Notes: generated from the letters alone by a model not told the origin. A stretch of DNA of 64,000 nt from Candidatus Aalborgicola bjergmarkensis (GCA_016708725.1 JADJFE010000030.1:124001-188000); one strand, 5' to 3'. Positions 1 through 8,384 are shown, counted from the stretch's first letter. A program made the numbers and translations.

Positions 1-3000
1 GCCAGCCGGGCTCAACGCTGCAACCTGATCCCCGCTCAGTATGGCTATCTGACTGGTTTTTAACGCTGCCGCCTGCGCCGTTGACATTGTCGCGATTTGA
101 TCCGGAGTCAAAACGGCTACATCCCGTGTTTCCAGGGGAGAAATCTGTTTCGTAGTTAACGCCGCAATCTGGTCAGTCGTCAATGCACCCACTGCTGACG
201 TACCCAATGCTGCGATGGCGGTTGTTTTCAAAACGGCAAGACCATTTGAATTCAACGCTGCTGCCTGAACATCACTCAGCGAAGCAGTCTGGCTGGTGGT
301 GAGAACCGCCACCTGCGCCGAAGTCATCGCAGCAACTTGTTCCGGACTCAAAACAACCAGATCACGACTTCCCATGGCCACAACTTGCCGGGTGTTCAAT
401 CCAGCAATCTGACTGGTCGTAAGCGCAGCAACCGCTGACGTGCTCAAAGCAAGAAAGGCGGTCGTTTTCAAAGCAGCCAGTCCGTCGCTTGCCAAACTTG
501 CAGCCTGAACGCCGTTTAATGCAGCAAGCTGGCTGGTTTTCAAAGCCGCCACCTGTGCTGATGTCATGGCCCCAATTTGTTCCGGACGCAAGACAGCCAG
601 GTCCCGTGTTTCGATGGCAGCAATCTGTTTGGTGCTGAGCGCAGGAATCTGGTCGGTCGTCAACGCGCCCACTGCTGTCGTACTCAACGCCACTATCGCC
701 GCCGTACTTAAAACTGCAAGGTTTTCGCTTGGCAACGCCGCAAGCTCGGCACTGCTCATTGCTGCAATTTGCGCCGTGGTCAAAGCCTGTACCTGGGTGG
801 TCGAGAGTGTTGACAATTGCTTGCTGCCAAGTGCTGCAATAACCGCCGGACTAAAACTGGCAATAGATTCAGGACTGAGAGGCGCAATCGGCAATGCGCC
901 GGAGAGGTAAAAAACCAGTGCCTGGGCTGTGGTCAAAGCCGCTACCTGAGCCGAACTCAAAGCAGCCACCTGCTCCAGACTCATAGCGGCCAGGTCACGG
1001 GTTTCGATAGCAGCAATTTGTGTGGTGCTAAGTGCCGAAATCTGATCACCCGTCAATGCAGCTACCAATGCCGTATTCAATGCCACTATCTGGTCAGTGC
1101 CCAAGCTTGCAATCTGGTCGTTTGTGAACGCAGCTACCGCCACAGGGCTTAATGCCCCCACCTGAGCCGTGCCCAAGGCAGCCACCTGGGTGGTGTTCAG
1201 AGAAATTATCTGATCGCCATCAAGCGCCGCAATGCTGGTTGTACCCAAAGCACCAATGGTTGCCGGATTAAGTTGCGCGACGGACAGCATACCCGCGTCG
1301 TATAACAAACTTGCCTGTGCAGTGGTCAAGGCCGCCACCTGCGCCGTATTCATGGCTGCAACCTGCTCGGGGCTCAAAGCGGCAATATCGCGGGTTTCAA
1401 TTGCTTGAATCTGGTTGGTGCTCAAAGCACCCATTTGATCATTCGTCAGCGCAGCCACTGCCGCATCGCTCAAAGCCGCAATCTGGGCACTGGTCAAGGC
1501 AAATATCTGCGCCGTATTGAAAACCGCCACTTGTTCGGGCGACATGATAGCGATGTCCTGGGAACCCATCGCCACAATTTGCCGCGTGTTCAAAGCCGCA
1601 ATCTGGTCAGCTGTCAATGCCGCCATTGCCGACGTGGTCAACGCTGCGATAGCCGCTGTTTTCAAAACGGCAAGACCGTCTGCATTCAACTCTGCTGCCT
1701 GAACGTCACTCAAAGAAGCAATCTGGCTGGTGGTGAGAACTGCCACCTGGGCCGAAGTCATCGCTGCGATTTGTTCCGGGCTCAAAACGACCAGATCACT
1801 GTTTTCCATGGCCACAATTTGCCGCGTGTTCAAAGCCGCAATCTGGTCAGCTGTCAATGCCGCCATTGCCGACGTACTCAAAGCAAGAAAGGTCGCCGTT
1901 TTCCAGGCAGCCAGTCCGTCGCTGGCCAGGTTTGCCGCTTGCACATCGCTCAGTGCTGCGATCTGACTGGTTTTCAGCGCCGCCACCTGTGCTGATGTCA
2001 TCGCCCTGATTTGTTCCGGACGCAAGACGGCCAGATCGCGTGTTTCCAGGGCGGCAGTCTGCTTTGTGCTCAACGCCGGAATCTGCTCAATCGTCAGTCC
2101 GCCCACTGCTACCGTGTTCAACGCCACAATCGCCGCCGTACTTAAAACTGCAAGGTTTTCGCTTGGCAATGCCGCAAGCTCGGCACTGTTCAATGCTGCA
2201 ATTTGCGCCGTGGTCAAGGCCCGTACCTGGGCGGTCGAGAGTGTTGCCAATTGCTTGCTGCCAAGCGCTTCGATAACCGCCGGACTAAAACTGGCAATGG
2301 TTTCGGGGCTGAGTGGCGCAATCGGTAACGCACCGGAGACATAGAAAATCAATGCCTGGGCTGTGGTCAAGGCCGCCAGTTGCGTCGAAGTCATGGACGC
2401 TATCTGTTCCGCGCCCATGACGGCCAGGTCACGGGTTTCGATGGCGGCAAATTGCCTGGTGCTCAAAGCCGGAATCTGATCGGTCGTCAGCGCAGCCACC
2501 GCAGCCCCACTCAACGCCGCCACCTGGGCAGCGGTCAGGACCGAAACCTGCGCCGTATCCATTGCCGCCACCTGTGCGGCGCTCAGTACGGCAACATCGC
2601 GGGCTTCCATCGCCACGATCTGGCTGGTGCTCAACGCGGCCATTTGCCTGGACGACAACGCAGCCACTTGGCTGGTGTTCAGGAAAGCAATCTGGTCGTT
2701 TGTCAACGCCGCCACCGCAGCGGTGTTCAACGCCGCCACATGGGCTGCGCTCAAGACCGCCAACTGTGTCGTGTTCACTGCCGGCACCTGCCCGGTACCC
2801 AATACTGCGGCGTCTCGGGTTTCAATTGCTGCAAACTGCCCGGTACTCAAGGCAGCAACCTGCTCTGGCGTCAAAGCAGCCACCGCTGCCGTGTTCAGCG
2901 CTGCAATGGCGGTCGTATCCAGGATGTTTATATCCTCTATCTCCAGTGCGGGTGCCTGCGTGCTACCCAATGCGCCGATCTGCTTGGCCGTCAACGCTGC

Positions 3001-3366
3001 TACCGAATTGCTGCTCAACGCCACCACCTGAGCGGCAGTCAGCTCACCAATCTGGGCGGTGGTCAGTACCCGCGCCTGAGCGGTGGTCAGCGCAGCCATC
3101 ACGGCGGGATTCACCATCGGAATGTCCACCAACTCAAAGGCCGCGATCTGGTCAAAATTGAGCACACCGAATTGCTCGACCGTCAATCCACTCACCTCGC
3201 TGGTGGTCAGCGCAGCAATGTCGCGTGTGCTCATCGCAGCCAACTGGGCCGTGGTAAAACCTGCGGATGCTCCAGAACTGCCGCTGTCTGTCCCGGAATT
3301 CACGGAATTCAGAACCCGATTGACAGCCACGCGAATGGCGATCAGACTCAATAAAAATCCAAACAT
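1..3366 (-). CDS. Giant octapeptide-repeat protein, 3' end outside window
   Basis: The reading frame is open from an ATG at 3366 to the left edge (1122 codons, no stop seen), so the C-terminus lies outside. The protein starts MFGFLLSLIAIRVAVNRVLN, a hydrophobic N-terminal anchor or signal-like segment. It then runs into tandem octads of the form [I/V/L/M]-A-A-[L/M/I]-[S/T/N]-[T/S/P]-x-Q, for example IAALSTAQ, interrupted every eight octads or so by an ETRD-type octad and occasionally by a longer Y-x-S-G-x-L-P-I-A segment. The start is supported by an AGGTAGG Shine-Dalgarno 5-6 bases upstream, shared with the paralogue next door. The N-terminal 80 residues are close to those of the protein encoded at 3670-6936. 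I do not recognise a characterised family. A large surface or secreted scaffold is inferred from size, repeats and N-terminus only. Frame checks were spot checks, so an internal stop is not fully excluded. Confidence 0.8.
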   Translation of the reverse strand, partial: MFGFLLSLIAIRVAVNRVLNSVNSGTDSGSSGASAGFTTAQLAAMSTRDIAALTTSEVSGLTVEQFGVLNFDQIAAFELVDIPMVNPAVMAALTTAQARVLTTAQIGELTAAQVVALSSNSVAALTAKQIGALGSTQAPALEIEDINILDTTAIAALNTAAVAALTPEQVAALSTGQFAAIETRDAAVLGTGQVPAVNTTQLAVLSAAHVAALNTAAVAALTNDQIAFLNTSQVAALSSRQMAALSTSQIVAMEARDVAVLSAAQVAAMDTAQVSVLTAAQVAALSGAAVAALTTDQIPALSTRQFAAIETRDLAVMGAEQIASMTSTQLAALTTAQALIFYVSGALPIAPLSPETIASFSPAVIEALGSKQLATLSTAQVRALTTAQIAALNSAELAALPSENLAVLSTAAIVALNTVAVGGLTIEQIPALSTKQTAALETRDLAVLRPEQIRAMTSAQVAALKTSQIAALSDVQAANLASDGLAAWKTATFLALSTSAMAALTADQIAALNTRQIVAMENSDLVVLSPEQIAAMTSAQVAVLTTSQIASLSDVQAAELNADGLAVLKTAAIAALTTSAMAALTADQIAALNTRQIVAMGSQDIAIMSPEQVAVFNTAQIFALTSAQIAALSDAAVAALTNDQMGALSTNQIQAIETRDIAALSPEQVAAMNTAQVAALTTAQASLLYDAGMLSVAQLNPATIGALGTTSIAALDGDQIISLNTTQVAALGTAQVGALSPVAVAAFTNDQIASLGTDQIVALNTALVAALTGDQISALSTTQIAAIETRDLAAMSLEQVAALSSAQVAALTTAQALVFYLSGALPIAPLSPESIASFSPAVIAALGSKQLSTLSTTQVQALTTAQIAAMSSAELAALPSENLAVLSTAAIVALSTTAVGALTTDQIPALSTKQIAAIETRDLAVLRPEQIGAMTSAQVAALKTSQLAALNGVQAASLASDGLAALKTTAFLALSTSAVAALTTSQIAGLNTRQVVAMGSRDLVVLSPEQVAAMTSAQVAVLTTSQTASLSDVQAAALNSNGLAVLKTTAIAALGTSAVGALTTDQIAALTTKQISPLETRDVAVLTPDQIATMSTAQAAALKTSQIAILSGDQVAALSPAG

Positions 3367-3669
3367 TGGGCCTACCTCAATTGGCTTGCCTGCCCTGACC
3401 AGGTCACTCAGCAACAGGATATATCGACCAGCACCTCTTCAACTGGAAACAATAGTACCGATTTAGTACCGACACCAGGATTTTCTGGCTAATGCTTCCT
3501 GGTGATCGGGCAAATATGCCACATGAAACCAGCCCATCTCTTAGCGATGACGCGACAACTGACGCGATATGCAGCTTTTCAGGGGCAATGCCAAATCAGC
3601 CAATACCGCTTATGGATCGTGCGGGGACAGCTATCAAAAACGAAGTACAGTGAATGTCATCATACGGCA
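3367..3669. other. Spacer between the two octapeptide-repeat genes
   Basis: This 303-base stretch holds no convincing gene. It carries the upstream region of the left repeat gene on the minus strand, including a box at 3478-3522 shared with the other paralogue. It also holds a 9-base direct repeat, TAGTACCGA, twice at about 3451-3473. No rho-independent terminator was seen after the stop at 3670. Confidence 0.6.
3478..3522 (-). promoter_or_regulatory. Conserved upstream box of repeat gene, copy 1
   Basis: The sequence (plus strand begins GGATTTTCTGGCTAATGC) can be aligned with 6991-7036 upstream of the paralogue (GGATTTTCAGGCTATTGT), continuing through GGtGAtcGG/GGaGAtgGG to an AATATgC/AATATaG end. 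Retention of this block next to two diverged genes suggests a shared promoter or regulator site, or simply common ancestry of the duplicated unit. No sigma-factor motif could be assigned with confidence. Confidence 0.4.
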
Positions 3670-6600
3670 TCACGTGCTCTTGCCAAACACCAGGGGTATG
3701 GTACCCATGTCGTCGCTGCGCTGCGGCGTGCTCAGCCGCAAACTTGGAACCTCGTTATGGGAACTGGTATCGGTATTGCCACCCAGCAATTGTCCGTTGG
3801 CATCGAAGCGGGCCATTGCGGCAACCATGTTCGAGGTGGTCGCAAGGAGTCCGCTGACGGCGCCTGCATGGGTTGTCGTGTGCAACTGCCCCTCTGCGGC
3901 CACACCGCCAGCGGCGGAATTGGCAGCATTGGCCGAAAATGCCGCCAGGGCATCCACTAGGCTGGCAACCCCTGCGCGCAGATCGGGCGCCTCGATGGCG
4001 GTGTTCTCGCTGACCGGGCTGCTGCGGTTGTCGGTCGCAAACCACACATCGGCCATGGTGTGTGCGGCACCATCGGTGGTCTGGTAGCTCGATACCAGCC
4101 CGACCAGATTGCCATTGTCCTTGACGGCAATGGAATTGGCGTTCAGGCTCAATTTCTGAATGTCCAGATCGACCAGCGCGTGCAGTTCACTGGCATCGTT
4201 TTTGCCGTTCGCGTTGCCGTCAACCCAGACTTTCAGATCACCGAAATGGGCATCTTCGGCGCTGATGGCACCATCATGGTTGGTGTCGAGTTCGGCCAGT
4301 GCGATATAGCCATTGGCGGCCCGTTCGCCCGTGGCAAGCAGCGTGGAGGAGCCAAACAGTTCGGCACCATCGCTGATCTGACCATCGCGGTTGCGGTCCA
4401 GCACCAGCAAACCATCGCCCGGCTCCACCCAGCCGGTGTTTACTTTTGTTCCCGAAGCAAACAAGTCAAACTTCACCCCCTGTCGGACACTCTGGGACAG
4501 CACTCCGTTGCCATTTAGGTCCAGAATGATGGGCGAGGTCGGCAAGGCTTTGATCTGGAGCGCAGACAAACCGCGTTGGTCCATCGCCTGTACCTGGATC
4601 TCACTCAGGGCCGCCAGTTGTGCCGTGGTCATGGCTGCTACCTGGACGGAACTCAATACTTCCAGGTCGGGTGTTTCGATCACCCGGACCTGCTGGGTGC
4701 TCAAAGCCTGTATCTGTGCCGTGGTCAAGGCAGCAAAACTGGCCGTGCTCAAGGCCATGACCGCTGCCGTTCCCAGCGCCCGAATGCCACTGGTGCCCAG
4801 CACAAGCGTGGCAGCCGTATTCAAGGCGCCGACCTGCTCGACTGAGAGTGCCGCCAGCCCGGTCGTGCCCAGAGCCACAATAGCCGCCGTACGCAAGGCA
4901 GCAATGCCGGAGCTACTGATAGCCGCTACCTGTGCCGTGCTCAATGCGCTGATCTGGCCGCTCGTGAGCGCACCCACTTGCGTTGAACCCAATGCCCCGA
5001 TCTGCTCGGCCCCCAGAACGGCGACATCCCGTGCCTCGATGGCAGCAATCTGGCGCGTGCTCAAGGCATTCATCTGGTCGACTGTCAACGCAGCAATCTG
5101 GACTGTGCCCAATGCCACCACCTGGGCTGTGGTCAGCGCTGCCACCTGCCCTGTGGTCAGTGCCGCCACTTGCTGCGTGTTCAGGACGGCAATATCACGG
5201 GTTTCGATAGCAGCAATTTGCTCCGTGCCAAGCGCTGTTATCTGATCAACTGTCAACGCAGCCACCTGGGCCGTGCTCAATGCCACCACATTTGCTGTAC
5301 TCCAGGCAGTTATCTGATCGCCCGTAAGCGCCGCCAGTTGACTGGTAGTCAAGGCCGCCACTTGCGCCGTGCTCATCGCAGCCACCTGCTGTGTATTCAT
5401 GACGGCGATATCACGGGTTTCAAGAGCGGACTTTGTCACTGCCAACAAACCAACTGCGCGGGTGCCAATAGCAGCAATCTGGTTGCTACTCAAGGCACCA
5501 ATTTGCTCACTCGTCAACGCAGCAATCTGAACTGTGCCCAATGCCACCACCTGGGCTGTGGTCAGCGCTGCAACCTGCCCTGTGGTCAGTGCCACCACTT
5601 GCTGCGTGTTCATGACCGCAAGATCACGGGTCTCGATAGCAGCAATTTGCTCCGTGCCAAGCGCTGTTATCTGATCGACTGTCAACGCAGCCACCTGGGC
5701 CGCTCCCAACGCCTCCACCTGGGTCGTAGTCATCGCTGCCACTTGCTCAGGATGCATGGCAACCAGATCCCGTACCTCGATGGCTGCTACCTGATCGGGG
5801 CTTAACGCCACTATCTGCTCGGTGTTCAGCGCAGCCACTGCACCAGAATTGAGTGCAGCAACCTGTTGCGGCGTCAATGCAGCAATTTGCGCGGTGCCAA
5901 GTTTTGCCACCATGCTCGCGTCAAGCACTGCAACGATGACCGTGCTCAAAGCGCCAACCTCCTGCGGGCTGATCTGCTCCATTGGCAGCACGCCATATAC
6001 GTACAAGATGCCCCTTTGGTTCGCAGTCATGGCAGCCAACTGGTCGGAATTTAATTTGGCCAGAACCTCCGGTTTGATGGAGGCAATTTGCGCTAAACCC
6101 AGGACAGGAATTTGCTCCGTCGTCAAACCAGCTACTGCCTCAGGACCAATTGCACCCATCTGCGCAGTGGTCAATGCGGCGATCTGCGCTGTACTGAGCG
6201 CCGCTATCTGCCCACTGGAAAGCGCGGCAATGGCGGTGGTGCTCAAGGTCTTGATTTCTGCCGGACTCAACTGCGCCAATGACAATACTCCCGTGCTGTA
6301 GAGGACCATCCGCTGGACTTCGCTCAAGGCAGCCACCTGCGCCGCACCCACCCCGGCCAATTGCTGGGGCGTTAATACCGCCAGATCACGGGATTCCATG
6401 GCGGCAATCTGAGCTGTGCTCAAAGCGGCTATCTGGCTGCTTGTCAGCGCGGAAAATGCGGCGGTGCTCAAAGCGGCGATGGCGCTGGTTTTCAGCGCAA
6501 GAATCTGGTCGGTTCGCAAGGCAGCAATATCCTGCGTCTCTAGCGCCACCACCTGGCTGGTACGCAATGCAGCCACGTTTTGCGTTGCAATGGCCTGCAC

Positions 6601-6936
6601 CTGTTCGGGCGTCAAGGCAGCGATCTGGGCCGTGCTGAACGCCTGCATTTGCCCCGTACTGAAAGCCGCAATCGCAGACACGCTCAGTACCGGAATGTCA
6701 ACCAGTTCAAATGCGGCGATCTGGTTGAAATCCAGCACCCCGATGTGCTCCGCCGTGAGTGCGCTGACTTCGCTAGGGGTCAGAGCCGCAATATCGCGCG
6801 TGCCCATCGCAGCCAACTGCGCGGTAGTCAACGCAGGCACGCTGGCAGCCGACGACGCCACATCGGGATGAATGATATTCATGACCCGATTGACGACGAC
6901 GCGAACGGCGATCAGACTAAGTAATAAACCAAACAT
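3670..6936 (-). CDS. Giant octapeptide-repeat protein with Ca-binding C-terminal domain
   Basis: The product is 1088 residues. Residues 1-20 (MFGLLLSLIAVRVVVNRVMN) form a hydrophobic anchor or signal. About 35-840 are octads such as IAALTTAQ and VAALSTAQ, with regularly placed ETRD octads and inserts of the LYSTGVLSLAQLSP type. Around 850-980 is a distinct domain starting PIILDLNGNGVLS, with EF-hand-like loops DRNRDGQISDGAE, DTNHDGAISAED and DGNANGKNDASE. This kind of domain is common at the C-termini of large secreted calcium-binding and RTX-type proteins. The last 100 residues are unassigned. I chose ATG 6936 over the in-frame GTG at 6945 because the paralogue starts at the equivalent ATG, both behind an AGGT(A/G)GG ribosome site. 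No type I secretion genes are adjacent. Surface location or secretion is inferred. Confidence 0.85.
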   Translation of the reverse strand: MFGLLLSLIAVRVVVNRVMNIIHPDVASSAASVPALTTAQLAAMGTRDIAALTPSEVSALTAEHIGVLDFNQIAAFELVDIPVLSVSAIAAFSTGQMQAFSTAQIAALTPEQVQAIATQNVAALRTSQVVALETQDIAALRTDQILALKTSAIAALSTAAFSALTSSQIAALSTAQIAAMESRDLAVLTPQQLAGVGAAQVAALSEVQRMVLYSTGVLSLAQLSPAEIKTLSTTAIAALSSGQIAALSTAQIAALTTAQMGAIGPEAVAGLTTEQIPVLGLAQIASIKPEVLAKLNSDQLAAMTANQRGILYVYGVLPMEQISPQEVGALSTVIVAVLDASMVAKLGTAQIAALTPQQVAALNSGAVAALNTEQIVALSPDQVAAIEVRDLVAMHPEQVAAMTTTQVEALGAAQVAALTVDQITALGTEQIAAIETRDLAVMNTQQVVALTTGQVAALTTAQVVALGTVQIAALTSEQIGALSSNQIAAIGTRAVGLLAVTKSALETRDIAVMNTQQVAAMSTAQVAALTTSQLAALTGDQITAWSTANVVALSTAQVAALTVDQITALGTEQIAAIETRDIAVLNTQQVAALTTGQVAALTTAQVVALGTVQIAALTVDQMNALSTRQIAAIEARDVAVLGAEQIGALGSTQVGALTSGQISALSTAQVAAISSSGIAALRTAAIVALGTTGLAALSVEQVGALNTAATLVLGTSGIRALGTAAVMALSTASFAALTTAQIQALSTQQVRVIETPDLEVLSSVQVAAMTTAQLAALSEIQVQAMDQRGLSALQIKALPTSPIILDLNGNGVLSQSVRQGVKFDLFASGTKVNTGWVEPGDGLLVLDRNRDGQISDGAELFGSSTLLATGERAANGYIALAELDTNHDGAISAEDAHFGDLKVWVDGNANGKNDASELHALVDLDIQKLSLNANSIAVKDNGNLVGLVSSYQTTDGAAHTMADVWFATDNRSSPVSENTAIEAPDLRAGVASLVDALAAFSANAANSAAGGVAAEGQLHTTTHAGAVSGLLATTSNMVAAMARFDANGQLLGGNTDTSSHNEVPSLRLSTPQRSDDMGTIPLVFGKST

Positions 6937-6990
6937 GGGGCCCACCTGAACTAAAAACAGCAGTATTGGTTTGCTGGCTTGCTGGTTTCG

Positions 6991-7036
6991 GGATTTTCAG
7001 GCTATTGTCTCCCGGAGATGGGGTCAATATAGCGGG
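6991..7036 (-). promoter_or_regulatory. Conserved upstream box of repeat gene, copy 2
   Basis: This is the counterpart of 3478-3522, lying 55 bases upstream of the start at 6936 (the other copy lies 112 bases upstream). The two copies share GGATTTTC, GGCTA, a GG.GA..GG core and an AATAT end. Function is unproven. Confidence 0.35.
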
Positions 7037-7103
7037 TAAAACGCGCTTATCTTTCGGATATTGGTTGGATGTGATTCAAAGTGATGGGGCCGTTGGGTTT
7101 TTA

Positions 7104-7143
7104 CTCCCTCGCCCCAGCGGGGGAGAGGGCTGGAGAGAGGGGC
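7104..7143 (+). repeat. REP-like palindromic element, left member of inverted pair
   Basis: The stretch CTCCCTCGCCCCAGCGGGGG followed by AGAGGG.CTGGAGAGAGGGG folds on itself. It recurs inverted at 7376-7404. Sequences of this CCCTC/GAGGG type are common dispersed extragenic repeats in proteobacteria. The 230 bases between the two copies encode nothing recognisable. Confidence 0.55.
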
Positions 7144-7375
7144 TGCCGGTGGCTTTGCGCTGGAATTTCATATCGCCCGTGATATTACACATGCAAAAAC
7201 TGCGATGCGAAACCCTCTTGCAAGCCTTTGTAGCATCTTTTTGGCCACAAATAAGGCATCAAATAAGCCTCCAGCCCCCGTGGGATGTGCGGTTGCAGCT
7301 ATTAATAATATAGCGACAATAGCCCCGTCCACAGCACCGCAGAACATCCAAAGAGCCGCACCATGACAAGCCAGT

Positions 7376-7404
7376 CCCCTCTCCCCAGCCCTCGCCCCGC
7401 TGGG
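7376..7404 (-). repeat. REP-like element, right member of inverted pair
   Basis: The sequence CCCCTCTCCCCAGCCCTCGC continuing CCCGCTGGG is the near reverse complement of 7112-7143. The pair could mark the ends of a small non-autonomous element or be two independent REP copies. The gap 6937-7449 otherwise shows no gene. Confidence 0.5.
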
Positions 7405-7449
7405 CATAAGTATCTACACAACTTTCGCCATCCGGTGACATGATGAGGA

Positions 7450-7665
7450 ATGGTTGTAACACTATCGGGATTAGATCCACGATTAAGCAGGCGGCATCAG
7501 CAATTGGTGCTTGAACACATGAATTCCAGCGAGAAACTGAGCGCGGGGTTGAAGGCGCTGCCGGATAAGACGAGTAGTTTTGCCAGCACGCAAGCGGCAT
7601 GGCGGTTTTATGCCAACGAGACGGTGACGCTGGCCAAGCTGCAAGAGCCATTGACGGCGCCGACA
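7450..7665 (+). pseudogene. IS4-type transposase N-terminal fragment
   Basis: The first 72 codons read like the N-terminus of IS4-group transposases: a LSRRHQQLVLEHM segment, then the SFASTQAAWRFYANETVTL motif that corresponds to the usual 'A-x-AAYRFFxN' region. After about 7665 the reading continues into antisense sequence of the neighbouring ATPase remnant, so only the first fifth of a transposase is left, with no catalytic DDE residues. The break coincides with the point where that ATPase gene loses its 3' part, so the two truncations probably come from the same insertion and deletion event. Terminal inverted repeats could not be identified. Confidence 0.65.
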
Positions 7666-7836
7666 TACACCCGTCAAAAACGCAAAGCGGATATGCGCGT
7701 CGCTGTCCTTGATGACGCTGTAGAGGTCCTTGAGCGTTTCGCGTACCTGTAGGGCCAGGGGAGTGTCGGTGATGCAGTCCAGAATCGGTTTGTCGTATTC
7801 ATCCACCAGCACCACGACGCGCTGACCACTGCGGGC

Positions 7837-7866
7837 GTGTGCGTGTGCGTGTGCGTGTGCGTGTGC
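7837..7866 (+). repeat. (GTGTGC)5 microsatellite
   Basis: There are five perfect GTGTGC units inside ATPase remnant A. Read on the minus strand they encode (Ala-His)5. The matching place in copy B encodes ILRVALRSGQR without any repeat, so the tract arose after the duplication. Confidence 0.9.
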
Positions 7867-8266
7867 AATCAGGTTGATAAAACGCCGGTTGATCGACAGA
7901 TGCTGTTGTTGCAGTTCCCAGACCAATTCGTGTGCAAGCAGTTGGCCGTCTATGCTGTCCTGGAGTTTGGCTTTGGAATCCACCACACCGGCGCCAAAGC
8001 TGATGCGGATGCGGATGACCGGATATTTTTTATCCCAATCCCAGCGCGTCTCGGCTGCCAGCCCCGCAAACAGCGCACGGTTGCCCTCAAACAGTTCTTT
8101 AAGCGTGTCCACAAACAGGCTTTTGCCAAAGCGGCGTGGGCGTGAAAGAAAATAGTATTTTCCGGTTTCGACCAGATCGACGGCAATGCCGGTCTTATCC
8201 ACGTAGTAGTGGTCGTCCTCGCGGATTTCACGCAAAGTTTGAATGCCAATCGGCAGTTTCTTGCGC

Positions 8267-8291
8267 GGCAGGGCAGGGCAGGGCAGGGGAG
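8267..8291 (-). repeat. Pentanucleotide GCAGG tract controlling the reading frame of ATPase copy A
   Basis: Four tandem GCAGG units (plus strand) lie about ten codons after the ATG at 8305. The homologous site near 10316-10326 has two units. The ten-base difference takes copy A out of frame. Confidence 0.7.
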
Positions 8292-8343
8292 GTGGGCGTG
8301 GGCATCATGCAAATGATTGTAGGGCGCTGCACGCATCCCATGC

Positions 8344-8358
8344 GCGCATACAATGCGC
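8344..8358 (+). promoter_or_regulatory. Palindrome upstream of vapBC, putative operator
   Basis: GCGCAT-ACA-ATGCGC lies 26 bases before the vapB ATG. Type II antitoxins usually repress their own operon by binding such palindromes. The assignment here rests on position and symmetry only. Confidence 0.4.
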
Positions 8359-8384
8359 ACAATATTTTGTGTAGGAACTCACAC

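Larger units (their letters stand above)
7667..8305 (-). pseudogene. AAA-ATPase-like/DUF1703 gene, truncated copy A
   Basis: This remnant is clearly homologous to the fuller copy at 8977-10344. It keeps YYVDKTG, SRPRRFGKSLFVDTLKELFEG (the P-loop-like region of the AAA_ATPase-like family) and VVVLVDEYDKPILDCI (Walker B-like), then stops at LTGV, where homology breaks at about 7667 against the IS4 fragment. The 5' end is also broken: four GCAGG units (plus strand) near the ATG at 8305, versus two in copy B, shift the frame so that translation from the ATG stops after about 25 codons. A hexanucleotide expansion inserts an alternating His-Ala tract. The gene is non-functional as it stands. The family joins an ATPase module to a PD-(D/E)XK nuclease and its role is uncertain. 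Confidence 0.75.

Noticed and set aside
2380..3354. Long plus-strand open frames over the repeat genes (also 4391-5245, 5170-5805).
   Set aside because: They are antisense shadows caused by the codon bias of the octad repeats, with no independent family signal.
3600..3670. Possible sigma-54 promoter (TGGC...TTGC) upstream of the left repeat gene.
   Set aside because: The spacing between the GG and GC elements is wrong.
1..6900. 24-base periodicity could suggest a CRISPR-like or satellite DNA array.
   Set aside because: Units are degenerate at DNA level, keep one open reading frame and have no unique spacers. They are protein-coding repeats.
1..6936. Octads such as LTPEQVVAL resemble the start of TAL-effector repeats (LTPxQVVAIAS).
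   Set aside because: TAL repeats are 33-35 residues with variable di-residues. Here the period is eight, with no such residues, so the likeness is only a shared helix-cap pattern.
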